Positions 1-5,833 of a stretch of DNA of 5,833 nucleotides are shown here, in pieces. This DNA comes from Parvularculaceae bacterium UBA4496 (lineage in GTDB: Bacteria; Pseudomonadota; Alphaproteobacteria; Caulobacterales; Parvularculaceae): contig DGNI01000015.1 of assembly GCA_002388885.1 (NCBI GenBank), positions 8,494 through 14,326 of the forward strand. The letters are read 5' to 3'. Each line of letters starts with the position of its first letter. Position 1 is the stretch's first letter. A model generated the notes under the pieces. That model saw nothing but the letters and a program-made list of their open reading frames with translations, made no database searches and was not told the origin of the DNA. The position numbers and the translations under genes were made by a program.

Positions 1-666
1 GACTGGCATGTGGACCGGCTTTACGGCGGATTGGTTGAAGATGCGACGGTCGTGCGCGCGAATTTTCATCGTTATGTGATTGACGCCAATCGTGATCCTT
101 CCGGCAAGTCTTTATATCCCGGTCAAAACACGACGGGGCTTGTTCCGCTGGTGACATTTGGTGATGAGCCGATCTGGAACGAAGAGCCAGATGAAGATGA
201 AATAGAAGGGCGCCGCAAATCTTTTCACGCGCCGTATCACGTGACTTTACGTGGAGAAATCGAGCGCGTGAAGGCGAGGCATGGCTTCGCCGTTCTATAT
301 GATTGCCATTCTATTCGCTCAAAGCTGCCGTTTCTGTTCGAAGGGCGTCTGCCGGACCTCAATATTGGCGACAATAACGGCGCTACTTGTGCGCCTGAAA
401 TAACAAGGGCGGTCGAGGCCGTCTGCGCACTACAGAATAAGCATTCCTATGTAGTCAATGGCCGGTTTCGCGGCGGCTGGACTACGCGACATTATGGGCG
501 GCCAGATGAAAACGTACATGCGATCCAGATGGAAATTGCGCAAAGCTGTTATCTGGAATCGGAAGCGCCACCCTTTGCTTATGACGAAGTCAAAGCCGCG
601 GAATTACGGGTAACGCTCAAAAACATTCTTGATGCAATAACGGACGCCGTATCAAGACTTTATTGA
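1..666 (+). CDS. hutG: N-formylglutamate deformylase (HutG), 5'-truncated by the window edge
   Basis: This enzyme hydrolyses N-formyl-L-glutamate to L-glutamate and formate, the last step of the histidine-utilisation route that passes through formiminoglutamate deiminase. It is a cytosolic, zinc-peptidase-like amidohydrolase. The reading frame is open from base 1 (it begins D-W-H-V-D-R-L-Y), so the GTG at base 10 is internal and not the start. There are 221 residues here; the family usually has about 260-270, so roughly 45 N-terminal residues, including the expected PHSG-type motif, lie outside. Recognisable family blocks in the fragment are DRLYGG (5-10), NRDPSG (30-35), LYPGQNTTGL (38-47), LYDCHSIRS (99-107), NGRFRGGWTTRHYGRP (153-168) and HAIQMEIAQ (173-181). 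It ends TAT-TGA. The end overlaps the convergent dctM by 7 bp. Three sampled rows average about 50% G+C, below most of the window. Other hut genes would be expected to the left, which cannot be seen. Confidence 0.93.
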   Translation, partial: DWHVDRLYGGLVEDATVVRANFHRYVIDANRDPSGKSLYPGQNTTGLVPLVTFGDEPIWNEEPDEDEIEGRRKSFHAPYHVTLRGEIERVKARHGFAVLYDCHSIRSKLPFLFEGRLPDLNIGDNNGATCAPEITRAVEAVCALQNKHSYVVNGRFRGGWTTRHYGRPDENVHAIQMEIAQSCYLESEAPPFAYDEVKAAELRVTLKNILDAITDAVSRLY

Positions 667-2282
667 TAGAGAATATTAGGCAGCCAGGTGGCGAGGCCGG
701 GATAAAGCGCCAATAGGCCAAGCGCCAGCAGCTGAATGAAGATGTAAGGAATTGCGCCGCGATAAATCTGGGCGGTTCTGACTTCTGGCGGCGCGACACC
801 GCGCAAATAAAATAATGCGAAACCGAATGGCGGCGTCAGAAATGACGTCTGCAGATTGATCGCCATCATCACGCCGAGCCAGATCGGGTCCAGTCCCATA
901 GCGAGCAGCGGCGGTCCGACCAGCGGCACCACCACCAGCGTGATCTCGATAAAGTCGAGAAAGAAACCGAGAATGAACATCACAATCATCACGGTGACGA
1001 CGGCGCCGATCACGCCGCCGGGCGTTGCCGCCAGCGCCGCATGAACGGTTTCGTCGCCGCCAAGGCCACGGAAGACGAGCGAAAACAAAGCGGCCCCGAT
1101 AAGGATCGTGAAAACCATCGTCGTGACGCGCGCCGTCTGGTCGAGGATCGGCGCAAGGGTTTTTTGACGGCGCAGTTGGACAAGGCTGGCGATGACGCCC
1201 CATGGAGTGAGTGCGAACAATGAAAATGCCACGGCGATGCCGAGGCTCTGCATCGCCGGAATATTCTCGCGGCCGAGGCGCAGGTCCAGAAAGCCGGTGA
1301 GGAGTACAAGCCCGATGATCGCGCCAGCAGTTACAAAAATCGCCGGACGTCCTGCAAGCAAGGAATCTTTTGGGGCCATGCGCGCGCCGGCAATCAAGAG
1401 CGCACCGATGGCCCCGACGCTTGCCGCTTCGGTCGGTGTCGCTGCGCCGGCGAGGATCGAACCGAGCACCGCGACAATAAGAAGTAACGGGGGCGGCAGA
1501 ACCTTCAATGCGTCGAGCCAGACTTCCTTTCGGCCGCCCATTTCAGACGCCGGGATGGCCGGGGCTTTATTTGGCTGGGTCACTGCAACAAAGATTTGCC
1601 AGAGCAGGTACATCCCGACGAGCATCAGGCCAGGTATCAGCGCGCCGGCGAAAAGATCGCCGACAGAAACAGTCTCCGGTGCAAAGACGCCCTGTTCCAG
1701 CTGTGCCTTCTGGTAGGCGTTTGAAATCACGTCGCCCAAAAGGATGAGCACGATGGACGGCGGAATGATCTGCCCAAGCGTGCCGGCTGCGGCGATGGAG
1801 CCCGATGAAAACGCCGGGTCGTAACCTCGCCGCAACATGGTCGGCAGGCTAAGCAGTCCCATGGTGACGACGGTGGCGCCGACAATGCCAGTGGATGCGG
1901 CGAGAAGCGCGCCGACAACAGTGACCGAAAGACCAAGTCCGCCGCGCAAGGAGCCAAAAAGTTTCGCCATTGCTTCAAGCAGTTCTTCAGCGATTTTCGA
2001 TTTTTCCAGTATGACGCCCATGAAAATGAACATCGGTACGGCGATGAGCGTTGTGTTGACGACCGCGCCGAAAACCCGCTGCGGGAAAGGGATCAGGAAT
2101 GAGATGTCGAACACGCCGAACATCAGCCCGACCACGGCGAAGAAGAGCGCGGTGCCTGCGAGGCTGAACGCCACCGGATAGCCAGCCATAAGCAGCGCGC
2201 AGAGGACGACGACCATGGCGATGTCGAGCCAGCCTGCGAACCAGCAGCCGCAAATTGCAATATCGCCGATGGCGAAATCCAT
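660..2282 (-). CDS. dctM: TRAP transporter large permease subunit (DctM/FcbT3-like)
   Basis: This is the large, multi-spanning inner-membrane subunit of a TRAP transporter, which forms the ion-coupled transport path together with DctQ. It has 540 residues, almost all in hydrophobic segments. Hallmarks of the family are GYPVAF (34-39) in the first helix, PMFIFMGVILEKS (83-95), AASTGIVGATVVTMG (128-142), GTLGQIIPPSI (167-177), GAATPTEAASVGA (279-291) and the last-third block with FFLDFIEIT (440-448), AINLQTSFLTPPFG (474-487) and FYLRGVAPPE (491-500). Plain DctM proteins have about 425-440 residues; the extra length lies mainly at residues 300-378, where two added hydrophobic segments occur, as in the mannitol/chloroaromatic-type large permeases. 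The ATG start overlaps the dctQ stop by one base (TGATG on the - strand) with only a weak purine stretch upstream, so translational coupling is likely. The TAA stop lies inside the 3' end of convergent hutG. The substrate cannot be read from this subunit. Confidence 0.95.
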   Translation of the reverse strand: MDFAIGDIAICGCWFAGWLDIAMVVVLCALLMAGYPVAFSLAGTALFFAVVGLMFGVFDISFLIPFPQRVFGAVVNTTLIAVPMFIFMGVILEKSKIAEELLEAMAKLFGSLRGGLGLSVTVVGALLAASTGIVGATVVTMGLLSLPTMLRRGYDPAFSSGSIAAAGTLGQIIPPSIVLILLGDVISNAYQKAQLEQGVFAPETVSVGDLFAGALIPGLMLVGMYLLWQIFVAVTQPNKAPAIPASEMGGRKEVWLDALKVLPPPLLLIVAVLGSILAGAATPTEAASVGAIGALLIAGARMAPKDSLLAGRPAIFVTAGAIIGLVLLTGFLDLRLGRENIPAMQSLGIAVAFSLFALTPWGVIASLVQLRRQKTLAPILDQTARVTTMVFTILIGAALFSLVFRGLGGDETVHAALAATPGGVIGAVVTVMIVMFILGFFLDFIEITLVVVPLVGPPLLAMGLDPIWLGVMMAINLQTSFLTPPFGFALFYLRGVAPPEVRTAQIYRGAIPYIFIQLLALGLLALYPGLATWLPNILYQ

Positions 2283-3058
2283 CAGCTGCGCTCTTTCAGC
2301 ACCGCGCCGGCGCGCGATGCGATGTTAAATCCGGCCAGGGCTAGGAGGATAGCGAAGGCGGGAATGAACGACTTGATTATAAACACTGCCTGTATGCCAG
2401 AGGATTCATTCGATCCTTCGCCCACGGCCCAGCTATTCGCCACGTAAGGGGAGGCGGTCCACAACAGCAGCAGGCACACAGGAAAAAGCAGGAAATAAGT
2501 CCCGAGGAAATCGACTAATGCTTTTCGCCTTTCAGATGCTTCCCGGTAAAAAATATCGACGCGCACATGGTCGTTGGTCAGCAGCGCATAACCGCCAGCG
2601 AGCAGGAATACGGCGCCGTGCATGTAGGTGATCGATTCCTGCATGAAGATGTAATTGATGCCGAAGACATAGCGAAGCACCACGACGCCGAATTGCACTA
2701 GCGCCATGAGCAACAGGAGCCACATGACGATGCGCGCGGCGCTGCGCGTCAGCGTTTCAAAAAGGGGCTGGATGCGACTGGAAAAGCGCGCGGGCCCGCC
2801 AGACAGAACGGCAATGGATACGACGAGCAGCGTGACGCCAGTAAATTTTGCCGCCTGCACCGGGTCGGGCGTAAGGGCGAGAACTGGTGTTAGTCTTGCG
2901 AACAATACGCCTGCAATCACGGTGAAAGCGACAAGACAAAGCCAGACTAGAGTGACCTTGCGCTCGTTGCTGACAAGCGCCGCCAGCGGCAACAACATCA
3001 GCGGAAACAATGCTCCCGCCGCGAGCCAGTTCAGTATGTTGCCAGTGAGAGTTAACAT
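2282..3058 (-). CDS. dctQ: TRAP transporter small permease subunit (DctQ/FcbT2-like) with long N-terminal extension
   Basis: This is the small membrane subunit that pairs with DctM. I chose the ATG at 3058 (258 residues); a TTG at 3073 in the same frame would add five residues and overlap the upstream gene. The DctQ core runs from about residue 107 to 250 with four hydrophobic helices. Typical family text is VVLRYVFGIN (126-135), ESITYMHGAVFLL (141-153), NDHVRVDIFYR (162-172), VANSW (206-210) and IKSFIPAF (228-235). Usual DctQ proteins have about 160-200 residues. Here about 100 extra residues precede the core and hold three further hydrophobic stretches (about 15-30, 35-53 and 73-87). No good ribosome binding site precedes the ATG; the stop of the small upstream gene is only 7 bases away, so coupled translation is plausible. 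The stop overlaps the dctM start. Confidence 0.92.
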   Translation of the reverse strand: MLTLTGNILNWLAAGALFPLMLLPLAALVSNERKVTLVWLCLVAFTVIAGVLFARLTPVLALTPDPVQAAKFTGVTLLVVSIAVLSGGPARFSSRIQPLFETLTRSAARIVMWLLLLMALVQFGVVVLRYVFGINYIFMQESITYMHGAVFLLAGGYALLTNDHVRVDIFYREASERRKALVDFLGTYFLLFPVCLLLLWTASPYVANSWAVGEGSNESSGIQAVFIIKSFIPAFAILLALAGFNIASRAGAVLKERS

Positions 3059-3065
3059 ACAGCCA

Positions 3066-3440
3066 TCACACAAACTTTATTTCTATACTTTCAGCGATAA
3101 ATCGCATTACGCCCCAGTCGCCAATCACTTTGTAATGGTTTCCATTGAATGTAAGAGCATCAATCGAGCCAAAATCAGGTAAGTTACGTTTGTCGAAACC
3201 AACTTGATATGTCTCTTTTTCAACATAGAATTCTGATAGACCGTTGAAAATAAGTGCGATGGTAGACCAGCATCTTCCTAATTCGTCTAATTGATGTGGA
3301 GTGTAGCTCTCGTGAGAATCCAGCAATATAGCCTCAAGAAAAATTACAAGGCGGTTTTTGTCTGTCGTAAAGCCAAGGACAAAACTATCTTCAAGATAGA
3401 AGTTTTTTAGCTCATCACGTTTTTCATATGGCTGCATCAT
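3066..3440 (-). CDS. Hypothetical protein, 124 aa, AT-rich, inserted between dctP and dctQ
   Basis: I do not recognise this gene with certainty. It starts at one of two tandem ATG codons (3438-3440 or 3435-3437) and ends in TGA 7 bases before the dctQ ATG. The product has no signal peptide or membrane helix. It looks beta-rich: alternating hydrophobic strands at about 19-24, 30-40 and 58-66, then a C-terminal run from 91 with GSIDALTFNG (91-100), VIGDWG (105-110) and IEIKFV (119-124). The shape, a short cytosolic protein with a GSID...GDWG ending, recalls uncharacterised or immunity-like small proteins, but this is an impression and no family is claimed. G+C over 3121-3420 is 113 of 300 bases (about 38%), far below the flanking transporter genes, and the protein is rich in Phe, Asp, Ile and Lys for this genome. 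That suggests acquisition from elsewhere. A gene is not usually found between dctP and dctQ. No strong ribosome binding site is visible. Confidence 0.75.
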   Translation of the reverse strand: MMQPYEKRDELKNFYLEDSFVLGFTTDKNRLVIFLEAILLDSHESYTPHQLDELGRCWSTIALIFNGLSEFYVEKETYQVGFDKRNLPDFGSIDALTFNGNHYKVIGDWGVMRFIAESIEIKFV

Positions 3441-3465
3441 AAGTCAGGACTAAATTTAATGAATT

Positions 3466-3479
3466 GTTGGCACTCCAAC
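3466..3479 (-). promoter_or_regulatory. Small stem-loop just after dctP
   Basis: A perfect inverted repeat, GTTGG-AGTG-CCAAC on the - strand, begins 9 bases after the dctP stop and is followed by an A/T-rich stretch without a clean T run. It lies in the 47-base gap before the small unknown gene. It could stabilise the 3' end of a dctP message or attenuate read-through, giving more binding protein than permease. The 5-bp stem is short and may be chance; it does not qualify as a standard intrinsic terminator. Confidence 0.3.
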
Positions 3480-3487
3480 CACGTCTT

Positions 3488-4603
3488 TCAAAGCGAAAAA
3501 ATCTCGCGGCGGATATTCATATAAGGCTCGTCGGAAATGCCGCTCCAGGCTTGCGAGCGCGTCAGCGACGCCTTGTAGCTTTCAAAGACGCGGCCGGTAA
3601 TATCATCGGTTCGCGCTGTTTCCTCGAGTACATTCTTGGACTCGCGCGCGAGCGCCGCCATCACGTCGTCCGGCATCTGGCGGAGCTCGACGCCGTGATC
3701 ATTGATTAATTGTTCAAGCGCCGTGGCATTGTGATGTATGTATTCCGCGATGGATAGGTGATTGGCGCGATGGCAGGCTCCTTCGATAATCGACTTTTCC
3801 TGCAGGGTCATTCCATTCCACAAATCCAGATTGACCCCCACGCCGAGTTGAGCGCCCGGTTCGTGAAAGCCCGGCCAGTAATAATACTTTGCCTCGCGAT
3901 AAAAGCCGAACGCAAGATCGTTCCACGGGCCGACCCATTCGGTAGCGTCAATGGCGCCAGATTGTAACGCCTGATAAATTTCGCCGCCGGAAAGCGCGAC
4001 AGCGGAAGCGCCAATACGGCGCAGCACTTCTCCGCCAAGGCCGGGCATGCGAATTTTCAGTCCGCGTATGTCTTCTAGCGAATTGATTTCGCGCTTGAAC
4101 CAGCCGCCCATCTGGTGGCCGGTATTGCCGGCGGCGAACGGCTTGATGTTGAAGCGCGCCGATAATTCGTCCCAGAGTTCCTGCCCGCCGCCGAACTCTG
4201 TCCACGCCATGATCTCGTTGGCTGTCATGCCGAAAGGAACGGCGGTGAAGAACGCAAAGGCCGGTGACTTTCCGACCCAGTAATATTCTGCGCCGTGATA
4301 GATGTCGGCTGCACCGTTTGAGACGGCATCGAAACTCTCAAAGGCGCCGACAAGTTCTCCCGCTGCGAAAACGCGCACACGCATGGCGCCGCCGGACATT
4401 TCTGTAATGAATTGCGCAGTGCGCTCCGCCATGGTCCCGAGGCCCGGAAAGTCCTTCGGCCAGGTGGTCACCATTTTAAGTTCACGAGATTCAAGAGAAC
4501 CCGGAATGGCTGCGCCCGTGGCAGGCACGCCGCACTCGCATCCAGTGGCCAGGCCGGCGGCGCCGATCGCGCCGCCGGTAAGTAGTTGCCGCCGTTTAAT
4601 CAT
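3488..4603 (-). CDS. dctP: TRAP transporter substrate-binding protein (DctP; ketoacid/chloroaromatic-type, TakP/FcbT1-like), Tat signal
   Basis: This is the periplasmic receptor of the TRAP system; it binds an organic acid and delivers it to DctQ-DctM. It has 371 residues, normal for the family. The N-terminus is a twin-arginine signal: K-R-R-Q-L-L at 3-8, a weakly hydrophobic Gly/Ala stretch, then A-T-G-C at 19-22, which could serve as a degenerate lipobox. Family blocks are TTWPKDFPG (46-54), VFAAGELVGAFESFDAV (78-94), YYWVGKSPAFAF (107-118), VPFGM (122-126), AGNTGHQMGGWF (158-169), LKIRMPGLGGEVL (182-194), GGEIYQAL (206-213) and ATEWVGPW (220-227). R185 is the likely counterpart of the conserved arginine that pairs with the substrate carboxylate in TRAP receptors; E222-W223 match the metal/substrate pocket region of TakP-type receptors. 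The closest types bind 2-oxo acids, lactate or aromatic acids; the exact ligand is unknown. The ATG at 4603 follows a GAGCGGGG stretch and lies 33 bases after the lipoprotein gene. Confidence 0.95.
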   Translation of the reverse strand: MIKRRQLLTGGAIGAAGLATGCECGVPATGAAIPGSLESRELKMVTTWPKDFPGLGTMAERTAQFITEMSGGAMRVRVFAAGELVGAFESFDAVSNGAADIYHGAEYYWVGKSPAFAFFTAVPFGMTANEIMAWTEFGGGQELWDELSARFNIKPFAAGNTGHQMGGWFKREINSLEDIRGLKIRMPGLGGEVLRRIGASAVALSGGEIYQALQSGAIDATEWVGPWNDLAFGFYREAKYYYWPGFHEPGAQLGVGVNLDLWNGMTLQEKSIIEGACHRANHLSIAEYIHHNATALEQLINDHGVELRQMPDDVMAALARESKNVLEETARTDDITGRVFESYKASLTRSQAWSGISDEPYMNIRREIFSL

Positions 4604-4636
4604 CCGCCCCGCTCAATTCTATTGCCGCAGTCTTGG

Positions 4637-4999
4637 TCACTCTTTCTCCAGGACAACGATATCCACATCGCTTTCGCCGCTGGCGGCTTTTTCACGTTGC
4701 CGGGCGGCACGCCATTCTTCATAAGCGGCTTCTTTCTCGGCCTGCGATCGCGCCGCGGCGATCGCCCGGTCTGTCGCCAGCGATGAGCCGTCGCCGCTCG
4801 GCCCGGAGGCGTAGCATCGGTTTTCATTGTCATAACATCGTTCGATACAGGCGGCCCGCGCTGACCCGTTGTCGATGTCGGTGCAGGCGGTCTGGCACTG
4901 GTTATGTTCGCCCTGACAGCGGTCTTCGGTATAGCTGAACGGCGCTGTCGAACATGCCGCCAGTACAAAAGACGCGGCGGCGACCGGAATGATTTTCAA
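4637..4999 (-). CDS. Small cysteine-rich lipoprotein, unknown function
   Basis: The product has 120 residues with a short lipoprotein signal: a basic start, a hydrophobic stretch and the lipobox V-L-A-A-C with the lipidated Cys at 16. The start is TTG (4997-4999), supported by the ribosome binding site AGGGAG 8 bases upstream; no ATG or GTG fits the lipoprotein start better. After the anchor come six cysteines at 28, 35, 39, 51, 55 and 62, spaced 6-3-11-3-6, which reads the same in both directions. This suggests two antiparallel helices pinned by three disulfides. Residues 75-108 form a charged, Ala/Glu/Arg-rich predicted helix, and the tail is acidic. I know no function for it. It points the same way as dctP with a 33-base gap, so it may be co-transcribed with the TRAP genes, but a role in transport is only inferred. 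The 88-base gap to bpt shows no convincing promoter or terminator. Confidence 0.82.
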   Translation of the reverse strand: MKIIPVAAASFVLAACSTAPFSYTEDRCQGEHNQCQTACTDIDNGSARAACIERCYDNENRCYASGPSGDGSSLATDRAIAAARSQAEKEAAYEEWRAARQREKAASGESDVDIVVLEKE

Positions 5000-5007
5000 G
5001 ATTCTTA

Positions 5008-5013
5008 CTCCCT
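5008..5013 (-). promoter_or_regulatory. Ribosome binding site deciding a TTG start
   Basis: AGGGAG on the - strand sits 8 bases before the TTG at 4997-4999. It is the best Shine-Dalgarno match seen on the - strand side of the window and is the main reason to accept TTG as the start of the lipoprotein gene. Confidence 0.65.
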
Positions 5014-5087
5014 GCTGAGGAAACGATCCCCGCTTGACCGCAATAGGCTACAATGAGCCGGGGGGAAGCGCAAAGAGCAGGAAATGA

Positions 5088-5833
5088 TCAGGCCGCGCTT
5101 ACGCGATCCATGCGTGTCCAGCCGCGGGGGCCAAGCATCTCAAGGGGCTGAAAGCGCTTTTTATAGTCCATCTTGCCGGAGCCGTTCACCCAATAGCCGA
5201 GATAGACATAAGGCAGGTTCAACTCGCGCGCGAACGAGACATGATCGAGGATCATGTAGTGGCCAAGACTGCGGGCGGCTTCGTCAGGTTCAAAGAAACT
5301 GTAGACCATGGAAAGCCCATCGGTCAGCCGGTCGGTGAGCGCCGCGCCGATGAGTTTTTCGTCTCCGGTTTCAGCGTCACGCACGCGATATTCGATGATG
5401 ATGGTATCGACGCTGGTTTCCTCGACCATGGAGGCGTAGTCGAGCACGGTCATATCCGCCATGCCGCCATCGCCATGCCGCGTGTCGAGATAGGCCCGCA
5501 GCATCGAAAATTGTTCGCCAGTGGCGCGCGGGCCGCGGATATAACGGATAATATCAGCGTTTTTGGACAGCGCTCTGCGGCGTGAGCGGGACAGCTCAAA
5601 ATCATCGACGACGATGCGCACTGGCACGCATGAATTGCAGGCCTCGCATGCAGGCAGGTAAATCAAATTTTGCGACCGGCGAAATCCGCGACGCGTCAAT
5701 AGGGAGTTTGTCGACGGCGCGCCGTCGCCGGACAGATACGAGAAGATTTTCCGTTCACGCCGGCCCTTGAGATAAGGGCATGGCGCCGGAGCGGTGATGT
5801 AAAACTCACCGCCCTCGAGTCCGAACCGCCGCG
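5088..5833 (-). CDS. bpt: Aspartate/glutamate leucyltransferase (Bpt), N-terminus cut by the window edge
   Basis: This cytosolic enzyme transfers leucine from leucyl-tRNA to proteins that begin with Asp or Glu, marking them for ClpS/ClpAP degradation in the bacterial N-end rule pathway. The frame is open to the window's right end, giving 247 residues; the family has about 240-280, so only a short N-terminal piece is missing. A TTG at 5697-5699 is internal: upstream of it the frame encodes conserved text, including FYITAPAPCPYL (10-21) and ERKIFSYL (26-33). Further blocks are GFRRSQNLIYLPACEAC (49-65), VPVRI (69-73), RHGDGGMADM (118-127), LIGAALTD (160-167), YSFFEP (177-182), LGHYMILD (189-196) and YLGYWVNGSGKMDYKKRF (210-227). 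C18 and C62/C65/C68 form the cysteine set typical of the ATE/Bpt fold. It ends in TGA 88 bases before the lipoprotein start. It appears unrelated in function to the TRAP genes. Confidence 0.96.
   Translation of the reverse strand, partial: RRFGLEGGEFYITAPAPCPYLKGRRERKIFSYLSGDGAPSTNSLLTRRGFRRSQNLIYLPACEACNSCVPVRIVVDDFELSRSRRRALSKNADIIRYIRGPRATGEQFSMLRAYLDTRHGDGGMADMTVLDYASMVEETSVDTIIIEYRVRDAETGDEKLIGAALTDRLTDGLSMVYSFFEPDEAARSLGHYMILDHVSFARELNLPYVYLGYWVNGSGKMDYKKRFQPLEMLGPRGWTRMDRVSAA

Noticed and set aside
676..1203. 175-codon open frame on the - strand overlapping dctM in another frame
   Set aside because: It is an Arg/Ala/His-rich shadow of dctM with no domain, and the dctM frame matches family motifs throughout.
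1192..1716. 174-codon open frame on the + strand inside dctM
   Set aside because: It is antisense to a strongly supported TRAP permease. Its product is Pro/Ala/Arg/Ser-rich with no recognisable domain, as expected from the reverse complement of a GC-rich membrane gene.
3071..3073. TTG as the start of dctQ
   Set aside because: An ATG lies 15 bases downstream with better placement after the preceding stop. The five extra residues (M-C-D-G-C) do not look conserved, and no ribosome binding site favours the TTG.
4302..4724. 140-codon open frame on the + strand across the dctP start
   Set aside because: It is antisense to the dctP signal peptide and mature N-terminus and shows no known motif or ribosome binding site.
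4744..4766. Palindromes GCGATCGC and GGCGATCGCC close together
   Set aside because: They lie within the Ala/Arg-rich coding part of the lipoprotein and are explained by codon choice for the Asp-Arg-Ala-Ile-Ala-Ala-Ala-Arg-Ser stretch.
5034..5054. TTGACC and TACAAT on the + strand resembling a -35/-10 promoter pair
   Set aside because: The spacing is only 9 bases instead of about 17, and it points into the 3' end of bpt, where no + strand gene is supported.
5046..5059. GGCT-ACAATG-AGCC inverted repeat between bpt and the lipoprotein gene as a terminator
   Set aside because: The stem has only 4 bp, there is no T run after it on the - strand, and such repeats are common by chance.
5697..5699. 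TTG as the start of bpt
   Set aside because: Conserved Bpt sequence, including the CPYL motif, continues upstream in the same frame to the window edge.

Overview
The window looks like ordinary chromosomal DNA from an alphaproteobacterium. The Bpt and HutG proteins, the ketoacid/chloroaromatic-type TRAP transporter and the Tat signal on its binding protein all fit that group. Most of the sequence is moderately GC-rich: sample 60-base rows counted by hand give 57-72% G+C. Two genes stand out as lower, hutG at about 50% and a small unknown gene at about 38%.

Layout. At the left edge, on the + strand, is the 3' part of hutG, whose product (N-formylglutamate deformylase) carries out the last step of one histidine-degradation route. 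Everything to the right lies on the - strand. In transcription order (right to left) the genes are bpt (N-terminus cut by the window end), a small cysteine-rich lipoprotein, dctP (TRAP substrate-binding protein), an AT-rich unknown gene of 124 codons, dctQ (small TRAP permease) and dctM (large TRAP permease). dctM converges on hutG and the two coding regions overlap by 7 bp.

How the genes work together. dctP, dctQ and dctM encode a complete tripartite ATP-independent transporter. The binding protein captures an organic acid in the periplasm and hands it to the DctQ-DctM membrane complex, which is expected to use an ion gradient. Their order, the TGATG stop/start overlap of dctQ and dctM, and short gaps suggest one transcription unit, possibly starting at or before the lipoprotein gene. 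hutG and bpt appear to be neighbours only; nothing in the sequence ties them to the transporter.

I found no RNA gene, mobile element, CRISPR array or clear intrinsic terminator. No gap exceeds 90 bases. I do not see a clear previously undescribed system. The points most worth a second look are the AT-rich unknown gene inside the TRAP operon and the mirror-symmetric cysteine pattern (including twin CX3C) of the lipoprotein.
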